From: Arcticibacterium luteifluviistationis
GTDB lineage: Bacteria > Bacteroidota > Bacteroidia > Cytophagales > Spirosomataceae
Length of the DNA: 64,000 nt
Direction of reading: 5' to 3'
Assembly (NCBI RefSeq): GCF_003258705.1
Contig: NZ_CP029480.1
Span: 3,658,001-3,722,000 of the forward strand
Positions 24,082 through 33,088 of the stretch are shown here, in pieces (position 1 is the stretch's first letter; every line of letters begins with the position of its first letter). Below the pieces are notes generated by a model. That model was not told where the DNA came from, searched no databases, and worked only from the letters and a program-made list of their open reading frames with translations. The position numbers were made by a program, and so were the translations under genes.

Positions 24082-26973
24082 CTAAGGACAACCACCACCA
24101 ATCTCCGCCCTGAAAACAGAAGCTGCACCAGAGACTGGAGCCACCGAAAATCCTGGTAAAAGATGCACGTTATTTATTCCTTGAAGTAAAACGGTATTGG
24201 TATTGAGAATCTGACTGCTGCCTTTGACTTCAGGGATACCGCTGATGTTTGGGTTTAAGCCATCTGGAATTAAGTAGTCTAATACTGCCTGCCCGTATTC
24301 GAAAGCTCCTATATCGGGTAAACCAACTCTTGCGAAACCAGTGATATCTATTAACGGAGCTTCAGCAGCTCCACCAGCGTTTATAGCTGACGAGTTACAC
24401 TTTAATTGAAGAAAGCCATTGGCGGCATCTATAAAGAGAGGGTCTTGGTTGTTGATAATGCCCGTTCCTGTGCTGGATGTGCTATTTTCTTGGGTTATAC
24501 TATATGTAACTGTTGCTGAGTTAGTACCTTGGCCACTATTGTCAATATCCGATCCTTCAAGATTGGTCTGCCCCAGTTTTGTGTTATTCCAAAAAATAGT
24601 ATTAGTAACAAAGGAAGTATAATTCAAGTGGTTACGAATCGCCCCTGCCGTATTTGCCCCCGAATTACCTGAAAAAGTACAATTGGTAACTGTTAGTGTG
24701 GAAATGGACGAGCTTTCATCCAAAGTACGATTATATACCGCTCCGGCTGAATTAGAAGCTATGTTACCATAGAACAAAGAATTGATAAGATATGGTGAAG
24801 AATCGAAGTTATACATCGCCCCGCCAATTTCAGCTGAATTTCCGGTGAAGGTAATATTTCTAACGATTGGGGAAGAATTTCTGTTAATCATACCACCACC
24901 CGTAAGCCTTTCAAAGCTCCTTCCGCTGTAACCAGTACTTAAACTTCCATTGGCATTTCCTGCAGTAATGGTAAAGCCATCTATAACCGCGGTATTGTTA
25001 AGATTAGCGGTAACGAGTACATGATAGGAAGAATCAGTTGCATTCAATTTTCCGCTAAGAATGGTAACGTTGCTTGTCCAATCTCGGTCAGAGAGTTGGG
25101 TTTCCGCCAAAACTCCTTTAAAACCACCGTAGATTTTCATATCTGAGTCCAAGTGAAAACTTTTATCGCGTAGGTCTGTAGATAAGCCATCTGGTGAAGA
25201 AATTGGGAAGTACGTTCCCGCTGCCACCCAAATATCCAAGCTGCCGCATTGGTTATCTATGGCATCTTGGAGGTCGGTATAAGCATCTGTCCATGAAGAG
25301 CCGTCATTGTTTCCGGTAGCATTAATATCTACATAAATGGCTGTTGCGGAAAACGGAGAGTTGATTTTAATAGGATTACTTTCATAAGCACGATTATTGG
25401 TAGTACCTGCTTCTTGTACTATAATGTTATAAGACCCGCCTGTCAATCCGGTAAACGTAGTAGCAGATTGATAATTCAAGCCATTATCAATACTGTACTC
25501 CAAAGCTCCTGGGGCTTGAGTTTCAGCGGTTATTACTATAGTTCCTGAAGGTGTGCCGCAGGTAGGCTGGGTTATGCTTACGTCACTTATAGTAATATAT
25601 TCAGCAAATGTTACGGTGATGGTATAGGTTTTAGTAGAGCCATTTTCGGCGGTTACTTCTACGTCAATAACATTATCCCCAACGTTTAAATTGATATTAC
25701 CTGAGGCATTTCCGCTATTGACAGCTACGCCATTTACCGTCACGGAAGCAATGGCATCTGCGAGCGATGGGCTTATGGTAATTACATTATCATTGGCAGG
25801 GTTACTCACGGCAGCTGTGTACGAAGTAGTAGCTACATCAAAAGTAGGACTTAAGCTTCCTTGCGAAATTGTCAAGGCTGATAAGTCGGCATTACTGTTC
25901 GCATTTCGTAATACAGATACAGACCTTGAACCATAATTGGCTATTGCCAAGTCGGGCTTACCATCCCCATCCAAATCGCCTATGGCTATTGAAGTAGGAG
26001 AAGTACCTGTGATAAAATGTTGTTTGGCAGCAAAACTTCCACTGTTTATACTCCCACTACTGGAGCTATTTCGTAATACAGATACAGAATTTGAACTTGA
26101 ATTGGCTACTACCAAATCGAGCTTACCATCCCCATCCAAATCGCCTATGGCTACTGAAACAGGAGCAGAACCTGTAGTGATATCTTGTTTGGCAGCAAAA
26201 CTTCCACTGTTTATATTCCCACTACTGGAAGTATTTCGTAATATAGATACAGAATTTGAACTTGTATTGGCTATTGCCAAATCGGGCTTACCATCCCCAT
26301 CCAAATCGCCTATGGCTACAGAACGAGGAGAAGTAGCTGTCGTAAAATCTTGTTTGGTAGCAAAACTTCCACTACTTATACTCCCACTACTGGAGGTATT
26401 CCGTAATACAGATACAGACTTTGAAGTTGAATTGGCTATTACCAAATCGAGTTTACCATCCCCATCCAAATCGCCTATAGCTACTGACTCAGGAGCAGAA
26501 CCTGTAGTGAAATCTTGTTTGGGTAAGAAGTCGTCAACGGTAATACCTGTTTTGGCGGGGCTAAATACCGGTGTAAAATTACTACGACTAAAGCAAGCTA
26601 AAGTGGTTTTAGTGTTTAAAACGGTAATGGGTGCATAAGTAGCACCCGTAGGTACTTCTACTGTAAGGCTGGTGGCGGTGGCAGCCGTTACCGTGGCCTG
26701 AGTAGCTCCAAAAAACACAATATTATTAGCAGGGGTACTACTAAATGCTATTCCTGTTATGGTCACCACATCTCCTGGCTCAGCAGTTAAAGGTGAGAAA
26801 GAGTATATAACTGGTGGCTTGGCTTCCCCTTCAAAAGCCCCCATATCCACGGTAGTATTTTGGGGACGTGAGTTTCCTCCTATGTCTGTTGTTAAGCCCG
26901 TAAGCGTCCAAGCGTCTACTGGGGTTGTAAGAGAGGTTGGTTCTCCAGCATCTAAAGCTGGTGAGCCTGGCAA
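24082..26973 (-). CDS. FG-GAP/IPT/cadherin-like surface protein, C-terminal part of a frameshifted gene
   Basis: The frame is open upstream of the first ATG (26973) to about 27012, where a one-base deletion breaks it from the 5' part (27000-28034). Restoring one base rejoins them into a protein of ~1317 residues. Numbering from this ORF, the order is: IPT/TIG-like domain (~52-130); four 55-residue FG-GAP/VCBS repeats, each with a calcium-type DLDGDGK motif (~152-370); a cadherin-like beta sandwich (~375-460); an SprB-like segment; a second parallel beta-helix-like polymorphic region (~545-860) nearly identical to that of the 5' part; and a C-terminal domain with LLPGFSVAP ending GGGCP. It is exported and probably surface attached. 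Function unknown. Confidence 0.85.
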   Translation of the reverse strand: MPGSPALDAGEPTSLTTPVDAWTLTGLTTDIGGNSRPQNTTVDMGAFEGEAKPPVIYSFSPLTAEPGDVVTITGIAFSSTPANNIVFFGATQATVTAATATSLTVEVPTGATYAPITVLNTKTTLACFSRSNFTPVFSPAKTGITVDDFLPKQDFTTGSAPESVAIGDLDGDGKLDLVIANSTSKSVSVLRNTSSSGSISSGSFATKQDFTTATSPRSVAIGDLDGDGKPDLAIANTSSNSVSILRNTSSSGNINSGSFAAKQDITTGSAPVSVAIGDLDGDGKLDLVVANSSSNSVSVLRNSSSSGSINSGSFAAKQHFITGTSPTSIAIGDLDGDGKPDLAIANYGSRSVSVLRNANSNADLSALTISQGSLSPTFDVATTSYTAAVSNPANDNVITISPSLADAIASVTVNGVAVNSGNASGNINLNVGDNVIDVEVTAENGSTKTYTITVTFAEYITISDVSITQPTCGTPSGTIVITAETQAPGALEYSIDNGLNYQSATTFTGLTGGSYNIIVQEAGTTNNRAYESNPIKINSPFSATAIYVDINATGNNDGSSWTDAYTDLQDAIDNQCGSLDIWVAAGTYFPISSPDGLSTDLRDKSFHLDSDMKIYGGFKGVLAETQLSDRDWTSNVTILSGKLNATDSSYHVLVTANLNNTAVIDGFTITAGNANGSLSTGYSGRSFERLTGGGMINRNSSPIVRNITFTGNSAEIGGAMYNFDSSPYLINSLFYGNIASNSAGAVYNRTLDESSSISTLTVTNCTFSGNSGANTAGAIRNHLNYTSFVTNTIFWNNTKLGQTNLEGSDIDNSGQGTNSATVTYSITQENSTSSTGTGIINNQDPLFIDAANGFLQLKCNSSAINAGGAAEAPLIDITGFARVGLPDIGAFEYGQAVLDYLIPDGLNPNISGIPEVKGSSQILNTNTVLLQGINNVHLLPGFSVAPVSGAASVFRAEIGGGCP
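24431..25140 (-). repeat. ~710-bp intragenic duplication, copy 1
   Basis: Nearly identical to 27001-27710, with only scattered single-base differences. Both encode the stretch from KIYGGFKGVLAET to GIINNQ of the beta-helix-like domain. Copy 1 keeps the frame (AAC CAA GAC CCT CTC). Confidence 0.9.
25875..26520 (-). repeat. four tandem 165-bp FG-GAP repeat units
   Basis: The landmark CCATCCCCATCCAAATCGCC ends at 25980, 26145, 26310 and 26475, exactly 165 bp apart. Each unit encodes 55 residues containing AIGDLDGDGK and SVSVLRN-type text. The last copy in reading direction is cut short. Confidence 0.9.
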
Positions 26974-26999
26974 TAACCTAAGGTATCCTTTGGCTGCAT

Positions 27000-28034
27000 C
27001 TACAAAGAGAGGGCTTGGTTGTTGATAATGCCCGTTCCAGTGCTATATGTGCTATTTCCTTGGGTTATACTATATGTAACTGTTGCTGAGTTAGTACCTT
27101 GGCCACTATTGTCAATATCCGCTCCTTCAAGATTGGTCTGCCCCAGTTTTGTGTTATTCCAAAAAATAGTATTAGTAACAAAGGAAGTGTAATTGAAGTG
27201 GTTACGAATCGCTCCTGCCGTATTGGCCCCCGAATTACCAGAAAAAGTACAATTGGTAACTGTTAGTATGGAAATGGACGAGCTTTCATGCAAAGTACGA
27301 TTATATACCGCTCCGGCTGAATTAGAAGCTATGTTACCATAGAACAAAGAATTGATAAGATAAGGTGAAGAATCAAAGTTATACATCGCTCCGCCAATTT
27401 CAGCTGAATTTCCGGTGAAGGTAACGTTTCTAACGATTGGGGAAGAATTTCTATTAATCATACCACCACCCGTAAGCCTTTCATAGCTCCAACCGCTGTA
27501 ACCAATAATTAAACTTCCATTGGCATTTCCTGCTGTAATGGTAAAGCCATCTATAACCGCGGTATTATTAAGATTAGCGGTAACGAGTACATGATAGGAA
27601 GAATCAGTTGCATTCAATTTTCCGCTAAGAATGGTAACGTTGCTTGTCCAATCACGGTCGGAGAGTTGGGTTTCCGCCAAAACTCCTTTAAAACCACCAT
27701 AGATTTTGATGTTTTTATTAAGATGAAAAGCGTTGTTTCTATCTGTTGGACCAGTAGAAATAGTGCCATCAGGAGCATCTGAGGGAATATAGATGCCGGC
27801 AGCTACCCAAATTTCGTCATTTACAGCGGCGGCATCAATGGCGTCTTGCAGGTCGGTGTAGGCATTGGCCCAAGATGTGCCATTATTAGCTCCACCGGTA
27901 GCGTCAATATCTACATACCGAACCGTTGCCATAGCAATTGAACTGTGACATAGAATTAAAAAAACCAAGGCTGTTAGGTTTTTGAATGCGATAGGATTTA
28001 ATAAACTTTTCTTTGTTTTCATGGCAAAAATCAT
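27000..28034 (-). CDS. FG-GAP surface protein, N-terminal part of a frameshifted gene
   Basis: The 344-residue ORF is the 5' part of the gene that continues at 24082-27012. The ATG at 28022 (MKTKKSLLNP) may be the true start, leading to a signal peptide that ends near SSIAMA. A right-handed beta-helix-like domain follows, with Pbp-type repeats such as VDIDATGG, GGFKGVLAETQLSD and YLINSLFYGNIASN. The ORF ends in an artificial GIINNQALSL where the near-identical internal copy has NNQDPLF. The plus strand reads GAGGGCTTGG here against GAGGGTCTTGG at 24438, a one-base loss at ~27012. The gene is either broken, or the base is a sequencing or assembly error. Confidence 0.8.
   Translation of the reverse strand: MIFAMKTKKSLLNPIAFKNLTALVFLILCHSSIAMATVRYVDIDATGGANNGTSWANAYTDLQDAIDAAAVNDEIWVAAGIYIPSDAPDGTISTGPTDRNNAFHLNKNIKIYGGFKGVLAETQLSDRDWTSNVTILSGKLNATDSSYHVLVTANLNNTAVIDGFTITAGNANGSLIIGYSGWSYERLTGGGMINRNSSPIVRNVTFTGNSAEIGGAMYNFDSSPYLINSLFYGNIASNSAGAVYNRTLHESSSISILTVTNCTFSGNSGANTAGAIRNHFNYTSFVTNTIFWNNTKLGQTNLEGADIDNSGQGTNSATVTYSITQGNSTYSTGTGIINNQALSL
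27001..27710 (-). repeat. ~710-bp intragenic duplication, copy 2 (carries the one-base deletion)
   Basis: Pairs with 24431-25140. The missing base at ~27012 is absent only in this copy. Confidence 0.9.
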
Positions 28035-28261
28035 GGTGTAATAGTTTGCTTTTTTTAATAAACTGCTTACTATTGCAGTGTATCAATTCAACACTCTAAA
28101 TTATTTTTTTTAGAAAGGAATTAATAATTAAAATCCTTTTTTTTATGGAGTGGTAGGCTACGCATTCTCAAAAAAAAATCTTAACCCGATATGAGCGTCA
28201 AAAGCTCAATAAAACACCTTGTCTGAAAACATTATACGTCATTGAAATAAAGCCCTTAAGA

Positions 28262-28400
28262 TTAAGGGCAGCCAGCCCCAATCTCCGCCCTGAAAACAGA
28301 AGCTGCACCAGAGACTGGAGCCACCGAAAATCCTGGTAAAAGATGCACGTTATTTATTCCTTGGTAAAGGACATTATTCGTATTTAAATTTTACTATTCG
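28262..28400 (-). pseudogene. remnant of the C-terminal end of an FG-GAP-type surface protein gene
   Basis: The minus strand encodes NTNNVLYQGINNVHLLPGF down to VFRAEIGAGCP and a TAA at 28262, almost identical to the last ~45 codons of the gene at 24082. Upstream the frame runs into TAG TAA and similarity stops. It is the tail of a lost paralogue, left just upstream of the surviving copy. The rest of the gap 28035-28515 shows only AT-rich sequence and no gene. Confidence 0.85.
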
Positions 28401-28515
28401 CCAATATTTGAGGAGCCTATAAATGGAGGGTCAACACTAAATAGCTTATTCATATAAATCAAGTCACCATTCCCCCTTTCGTGCGGCTAGTAAATAAGCT
28501 CGAAGCCTATTTTAT

Positions 28516-30714
28516 TTACTTGGTATTTGAACCAGTTTCATCCATAAGAAGAGCTCTTAGACTTGCGAGTTCAGTCCTCAATTCATCAATCTCGCTAATT
28601 TTGGCTACTTGAATTTTCAATTTGTCGTTCTCTGCTTTCATTAAATCGTTCTCCGCTTTTAGTTCTTTCACTGCATTGACCAAAGGCATCACAAAATCTG
28701 AATAAGCCAAAGAATACATACCATCTGAATCTTTTTTTAATCCACTGAATCCTACGCCCAAATCATTCATTACGCTCTCCACCTCTTGAGCAATAAAGCC
28801 ATCGTGACGTACTTGCGTCTTATCAGCAATATAGCTATAACGTACAGGTTGAAGTTTATTAATAAAGTTTAAGCCCAAAGTATTATTGGTAACAATATTT
28901 TCTTTCAATCGGCGGTCAGAAGGATAAGAATAAGCCACTTGACCTTCTATGCTCGTAACACTGCTATTTCCGATGCGTACTTTATTACTAGCATTTACCA
29001 CAGCTCCATAGCCTAAAGCGGTAGAATTAATAACTAATGTAGTACCGGAAGGTGGACCGGAAAAACTCCCCAAAAACGTATTATTATCGCCTGTGCTGTG
29101 AGTACCACCTGATAGATACCCTATTCCGATATTATACTCACCTGTAGTATTATTACGTAAAGCAGACTTACCAGAAGCCGTGTTAAACCTTCCATTTGAG
29201 TTAAAATACAAGGCTCCACCGCCTATGGCAGTGTTAAAGTCACCAGTGGTATTATTTTGCAAAACGGTACTGCCAAAAGCGGTGTTTTCATCACCATTGA
29301 TATTGGAAAATAAGGCAGATGCACCCATGGCGGTATTAGTAACACCAGAAGTGTTATCTCGTAAAGCATTAGAACCAGAAGCGGTGTTAGAACTACCCGT
29401 TTCGTTCTTTTGTAATGCAAAATAACCGGAGGCAGTGTTTTTATAACCTGTGGTATTTAAAAATAAAGAATTTTTTCCTACTGCGGTATTCTCATATCCC
29501 GTATTATTGAATGCTAGAGCTGAAACACCCACCGCTGTGTTGTTATCCCCAGTGGTGTTTGAGGCTAATGAAAAACCGCCCAGAGCGGTGTTGTTATCCC
29601 CAGTGGTGTTTGAGGCTAATGTATTTTTACCAGTAGCAGTATTACTATATCCAGTAGTGTTTGCAGTTAAAGCAGCGTGACCAGTGGCTGTGTTACCGTA
29701 ACCCGTGGTGTTTAAATGCAAAGCTTCAGTACCCGTAGCTGTATTATTACTTCCTGTTGTGTTTGAATATAAAGTCTGATAGCCTAAAGCTGTGTTATTG
29801 TCACCAGTAGTGTTTGCCGCTAAAGCAGAGTGACCAGTGGCTGTGTTACTGTAACCCGTGGTGTTTGAATACAAAGCTTCAGTTCCCGTAGCTGTATTAT
29901 TACGTCCTGTTGTGTTTGAAAATAAAGTCTGATAACCTAAGGCTGTGTTATGGTCACCAGTAGTGTTTAAAAACAAAGCAGCTCTTCCTGATGCGGTATT
30001 AGCGTTACCTGTTGTATTATTTGCTAAAGCGGCCCTACCTGTAGCGGAATTTGAATTACCAGAGGTATTTGAATACAAAGCCTGATAGCCCGAAGCTGTA
30101 TTACTCTCTCCTGTGGTATTTTTATTTAAAGAGTAAGTACCAAAAGCAGTGTTATCCTGACCGCTAACATTTTCCTCTAAAGCTTGATTACCTGAGGCTG
30201 TGTTATTATTACCAGTGGTATTGTTTCTCAGAGCACCATTACCAGAAGCGGTGTTTCTATGACCAGTGGTGTTATCTTCTAAAGTCTCATTACCCAAAGC
30301 AGTATTTCCAACACCTGAGGTGTTAAAATTTAAAGCCCGAAAACCAAAACTAGCTTGGTCTTTTCCAGGGTCAATATCACCAGATGTTTCATTATTCACT
30401 TTGAAACGTAGAATCTGAGCGTCAGTAGTACCAATAAAATTTACCGTGGCATCTGTACCAGCATTTCCCGAAAGACCCCAACCAGAAGAGCCACCACCTT
30501 GCACGCTCCACGTAGTTCCGTCATAAACCATATAGCTTTTGAGAGCTATGTTATAAACCAGCATTCCTTCTTCTGGAGAGGTAATGGCAGCATCTATTGC
30601 CGCTTGGTCCATATATTTTGCTGCAGTGATACTTTTGGAATCTATGTTACTAGACTGGGCAAAAGTTTCAAATGAAACTATGATAATTATTAAAAATGAG
30701 ATTGCTTTTTTCAT
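28516..30714 (-). CDS. tandem-repeat surface/tail-fibre-like protein with C-terminal S74 chaperone domain (copy 2)
   Basis: The 732-residue protein has a signal peptide (MKKAISFLIIIIVSFETFAQ). A short globular N-terminal region follows, then 23 complete 17-residue repeats of the type NTTGxxNTAxGxxALxx (29152-30324), resembling the YadA-type left-handed beta-roll head. Next comes a Peptidase_S74 / endosialidase-chaperone domain with PSDRRLKENI. Ser599 and Lys604 match the autocleavage dyad spacing. The end is a predicted coiled coil rich in KAEND. S74 domains trimerise and cleave themselves off fibre proteins in phages. There is no beta-barrel anchor and no type IX sorting domain. It follows its paralogue by 20 bp, in one operon. 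Confidence 0.9.
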   Translation of the reverse strand: MKKAISFLIIIIVSFETFAQSSNIDSKSITAAKYMDQAAIDAAITSPEEGMLVYNIALKSYMVYDGTTWSVQGGGSSGWGLSGNAGTDATVNFIGTTDAQILRFKVNNETSGDIDPGKDQASFGFRALNFNTSGVGNTALGNETLEDNTTGHRNTASGNGALRNNTTGNNNTASGNQALEENVSGQDNTAFGTYSLNKNTTGESNTASGYQALYSNTSGNSNSATGRAALANNTTGNANTASGRAALFLNTTGDHNTALGYQTLFSNTTGRNNTATGTEALYSNTTGYSNTATGHSALAANTTGDNNTALGYQTLYSNTTGSNNTATGTEALHLNTTGYGNTATGHAALTANTTGYSNTATGKNTLASNTTGDNNTALGGFSLASNTTGDNNTAVGVSALAFNNTGYENTAVGKNSLFLNTTGYKNTASGYFALQKNETGSSNTASGSNALRDNTSGVTNTAMGASALFSNINGDENTAFGSTVLQNNTTGDFNTAIGGGALYFNSNGRFNTASGKSALRNNTTGEYNIGIGYLSGGTHSTGDNNTFLGSFSGPPSGTTLVINSTALGYGAVVNASNKVRIGNSSVTSIEGQVAYSYPSDRRLKENIVTNNTLGLNFINKLQPVRYSYIADKTQVRHDGFIAQEVESVMNDLGVGFSGLKKDSDGMYSLAYSDFVMPLVNAVKELKAENDLMKAENDKLKIQVAKISEIDELRTELASLRALLMDETGSNTK
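29152..30324 (-). repeat. 23 tandem 51-bp repeats
   Basis: The array is exactly 1173 bp = 23 x 51 bp, measured from the first NTSGVG to the codon before NTTGEYN. A higher-order period of three units (153 bp) is evident around 29690-29990, where the order DNNTALGYQTL, NNTATGTEAL, NTATGHxAL occurs twice. Confidence 0.95.
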
Positions 30715-30734
30715 TTTGAGACTAGTTGATTGTA

Positions 30735-33059
30735 TTACTTTTTAGAAGAATTGCTAGAAAAGGTGTTGGCTTCGATCATTGATTTCAGGCTGGCTAGCTC
30801 AACCTTCAAATCATCTATTTCGCTAATTCTAGTTACTTGAATTTTCAATTTGTCGTTCTCCGCTTTTAGTTCTTTCACGGCATTGACCAAGGGCATCACA
30901 AAATCAGAATATGCTAGAGAATACATACCGTCAGCATCTTTTTTTAAGCCACTGAATTCTACGCCCAAGTCATTCATTACACTCTCCACATCTTGAGCGA
31001 TTAAACCATCATGACGTGTTTTGCTAGCATCAGAAATATAATTATAGCTAACCGGAAGCAGACGGCTAACAAATGCCAAACCCAAACCATCATTGGAAGT
31101 AATGTTTTCTTTTAGTCTTCTATCAGAAGGATTTGTAAATGCTACCTGCCCTTCTATCACCGTTACACTAGTATTGCCTAAACGTACTTTATTAGTGGCA
31201 TTTACAATGGCACCAGAGCCAATGGCTGTGGCGTTGCTGAGTCCATTGCTGCTAGCATCTGCTAAGTGTCCTAAAAAGGTATTATTATTGCCCGTCTCAT
31301 TAGCTAAGCCAGTTAGGTTTCCAATGGAGGTATTGTTATCACCAGTAGTGTTGTTTCTTAAGGCGTCAAAGCCTGCAGCTGTATTGTTTAACCCTTCAGT
31401 ATTAAACCTTAAAACTGACCTACCCAAAGCTGTATTGTAATTTCCAGTAGTGTTTGACAATAATGCAGACGTACCAGTAGCGGTGTTATTATTTCCTGTA
31501 GTATTTGCTCTTAATGCAGATACTCCCGTGGCTGTATTGTTGTCTCCTGTAGTATTTGACAATAAAGTAGTTGTACCCGTAGATGTGTTGTTATCCCCTG
31601 TACTATTGGCAAATAATGACCACCTGCCCATTGCGGTGTTGTTATTACCTGTAGTATTAGCGAATAGAGCTGCAAAGCCTGATGCAGTGTTACTACTCCC
31701 TGTCGTATTTTCGAATAAAGCAGATCGACCTAAAGCAGTGTTTTCATCACCCGAGCTGTTTGTAAATAAAGCGGACCTACCAATACCTGTATTACTACTA
31801 CCAATAGTATTTGAATTTAGGGCATTACTGCCAACAGCCGTACTGTAACTCCCTGTAGTGTTTGCAGATAAAGCATTGCTACCCGTAGCTGTGTTGTTTT
31901 CTCCAGTCTCGTTATTTGTTAAAGCCTCATAACCTAAGGCTGAGTTATTATTACCAGTTGTATTATCTTCTAAGGCTTCATAACCTGAAGCTGTATTATT
32001 ACTACCTGTGGTGTTTCGGTATAAAGCATCACCTCCTGAAGCTGTATTATAATTTCCTTCGGTGTTATAACGTAAAGCATCGTTACCAGAAGCTGTGTTA
32101 TAATTTCCTGTAGTGTTAGATCTTAATGCATTGCTACCCGAGGCCGTGTTATCTTCGCCTGTAGTATTTGAATATAAAGCATCATTACCTGAGGCTGTGT
32201 TATAATTTCCTGTAGTGTTAGCTTTTAACGCATCCCTACCTGAGGCCGTGTTATAATTTCCTTCGGTATTCCTATCTAAAGCCCCTAAGCCTAAAGCTGT
32301 ATTGTAATCTCCTGTGGTGTTCTCATTTAAAGCCTCATAACCTATGGCGGTATTGCCTTTACCAACTGTGTTTCTTTCTAAAGCCTTATAACCTGATGCT
32401 GTATTATCATAACCAGTAGTGTTTTCTTTTAAAGAGAACCTACCTACGGCTGTGTTGTTGTCACCGTGGGTGTTAAATTGTAAAGCATCACTTCCCAGTG
32501 CTGTGTTACCAATTCCGTCAATGTTACTTTCTAAAGCTCGTGATCCCAATGCTGTGTTGTAAGAGCCTGTGGTATTTGAATATAATGAATACCTACCCGA
32601 AGCCGTGTTCCCCCAGCCAGAGGTATTTGATTGTAAAGCATTACTTCCGATAGCGGTATTTCTCAGCCCAGTTGTAAGAGGGTTTAAAGCCTGGAAACCA
32701 TAGCTTACATTTTCCCTTGTATGGTTTATTACACCTGCGTTAATATTATTTACTCTGAAGCGTAATGCTTGGGCATCGGTGGTTCCTATAAAGCTCAGAA
32801 CTGTATCAGTGCCAGCATTACCCATAAGTCCCCAACCGCCACCTTGCACGCTCCACCCAGTTCCGTCATAAACCATATAGCTTTTGAGAGCTATGTTATA
32901 AACCAACATTCCTTCTTCAGGAGAGCTAATGGCAGCATTTATAGCCGCTTGGTCTGCATATTTCGCTGCCGTAATGCTTTTGGCATCTATGTTACTTGAC
33001 TGAGCATAAGTCTCAAATGAAACCAAGACAATGATTAAGAATGAAATTATTTTTTCCAT
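30735..33059 (-). CDS. tandem-repeat surface/tail-fibre-like protein with C-terminal S74 chaperone domain (copy 1)
   Basis: I prefer the ATG at 33059 (MEKIISFLIIVLVSFETYAQ) over the one at 33092, because it aligns with the start of the downstream paralogue and opens the signal peptide directly. The protein has the same architecture as that paralogue: N-terminal domain, 25 complete 17-residue head-like repeats (31353-32627), then an S74 domain with PSDRRLKENI (Ser645 and Lys650 in this numbering) and a coiled-coil end. It lies 29 bp after the LytTR gene, which suggests an operon of LytTR and two repeat proteins. Trimeric fibre function at the surface is inferred from the family. Confidence 0.9.
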   Translation of the reverse strand: MEKIISFLIIVLVSFETYAQSSNIDAKSITAAKYADQAAINAAISSPEEGMLVYNIALKSYMVYDGTGWSVQGGGWGLMGNAGTDTVLSFIGTTDAQALRFRVNNINAGVINHTRENVSYGFQALNPLTTGLRNTAIGSNALQSNTSGWGNTASGRYSLYSNTTGSYNTALGSRALESNIDGIGNTALGSDALQFNTHGDNNTAVGRFSLKENTTGYDNTASGYKALERNTVGKGNTAIGYEALNENTTGDYNTALGLGALDRNTEGNYNTASGRDALKANTTGNYNTASGNDALYSNTTGEDNTASGSNALRSNTTGNYNTASGNDALRYNTEGNYNTASGGDALYRNTTGSNNTASGYEALEDNTTGNNNSALGYEALTNNETGENNTATGSNALSANTTGSYSTAVGSNALNSNTIGSSNTGIGRSALFTNSSGDENTALGRSALFENTTGSSNTASGFAALFANTTGNNNTAMGRWSLFANSTGDNNTSTGTTTLLSNTTGDNNTATGVSALRANTTGNNNTATGTSALLSNTTGNYNTALGRSVLRFNTEGLNNTAAGFDALRNNTTGDNNTSIGNLTGLANETGNNNTFLGHLADASSNGLSNATAIGSGAIVNATNKVRLGNTSVTVIEGQVAFTNPSDRRLKENITSNDGLGLAFVSRLLPVSYNYISDASKTRHDGLIAQDVESVMNDLGVEFSGLKKDADGMYSLAYSDFVMPLVNAVKELKAENDKLKIQVTRISEIDDLKVELASLKSMIEANTFSSNSSKK
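31353..32627 (-). repeat. 25 tandem 51-bp repeats
   Basis: The array spans exactly 1275 bp = 25 x 51 bp, from the first NTSGWGN to the codon before NTTGDNNTSIG. Units differ mainly at the two residues after Gly4 and in the last four residues of each unit. Confidence 0.95.
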
Positions 33060-33088
33060 GTTGACTAAAACTTTAATGTTTTTAAAAT

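Noticed and set aside
25937-26638. Plus-strand ORF of 233 residues opposite the FG-GAP repeats
   Set aside because: It is the mirror of the 165-bp repeats, with low-complexity Ser/Pro/Leu text; the minus strand has the clear domain content.
31093-31848. Two plus-strand ORFs opposite the S74 repeat array
   Set aside because: They arise because 51-bp repeats keep an open antisense frame. The products are repeated Val/Leu/Pro text with no independent signal.
28516-33059. Regular repeats that could look like a CRISPR array or satellite
   Set aside because: The 51-bp units are contiguous, have no spacers, stay in frame throughout and encode a recognisable 17-residue protein repeat.
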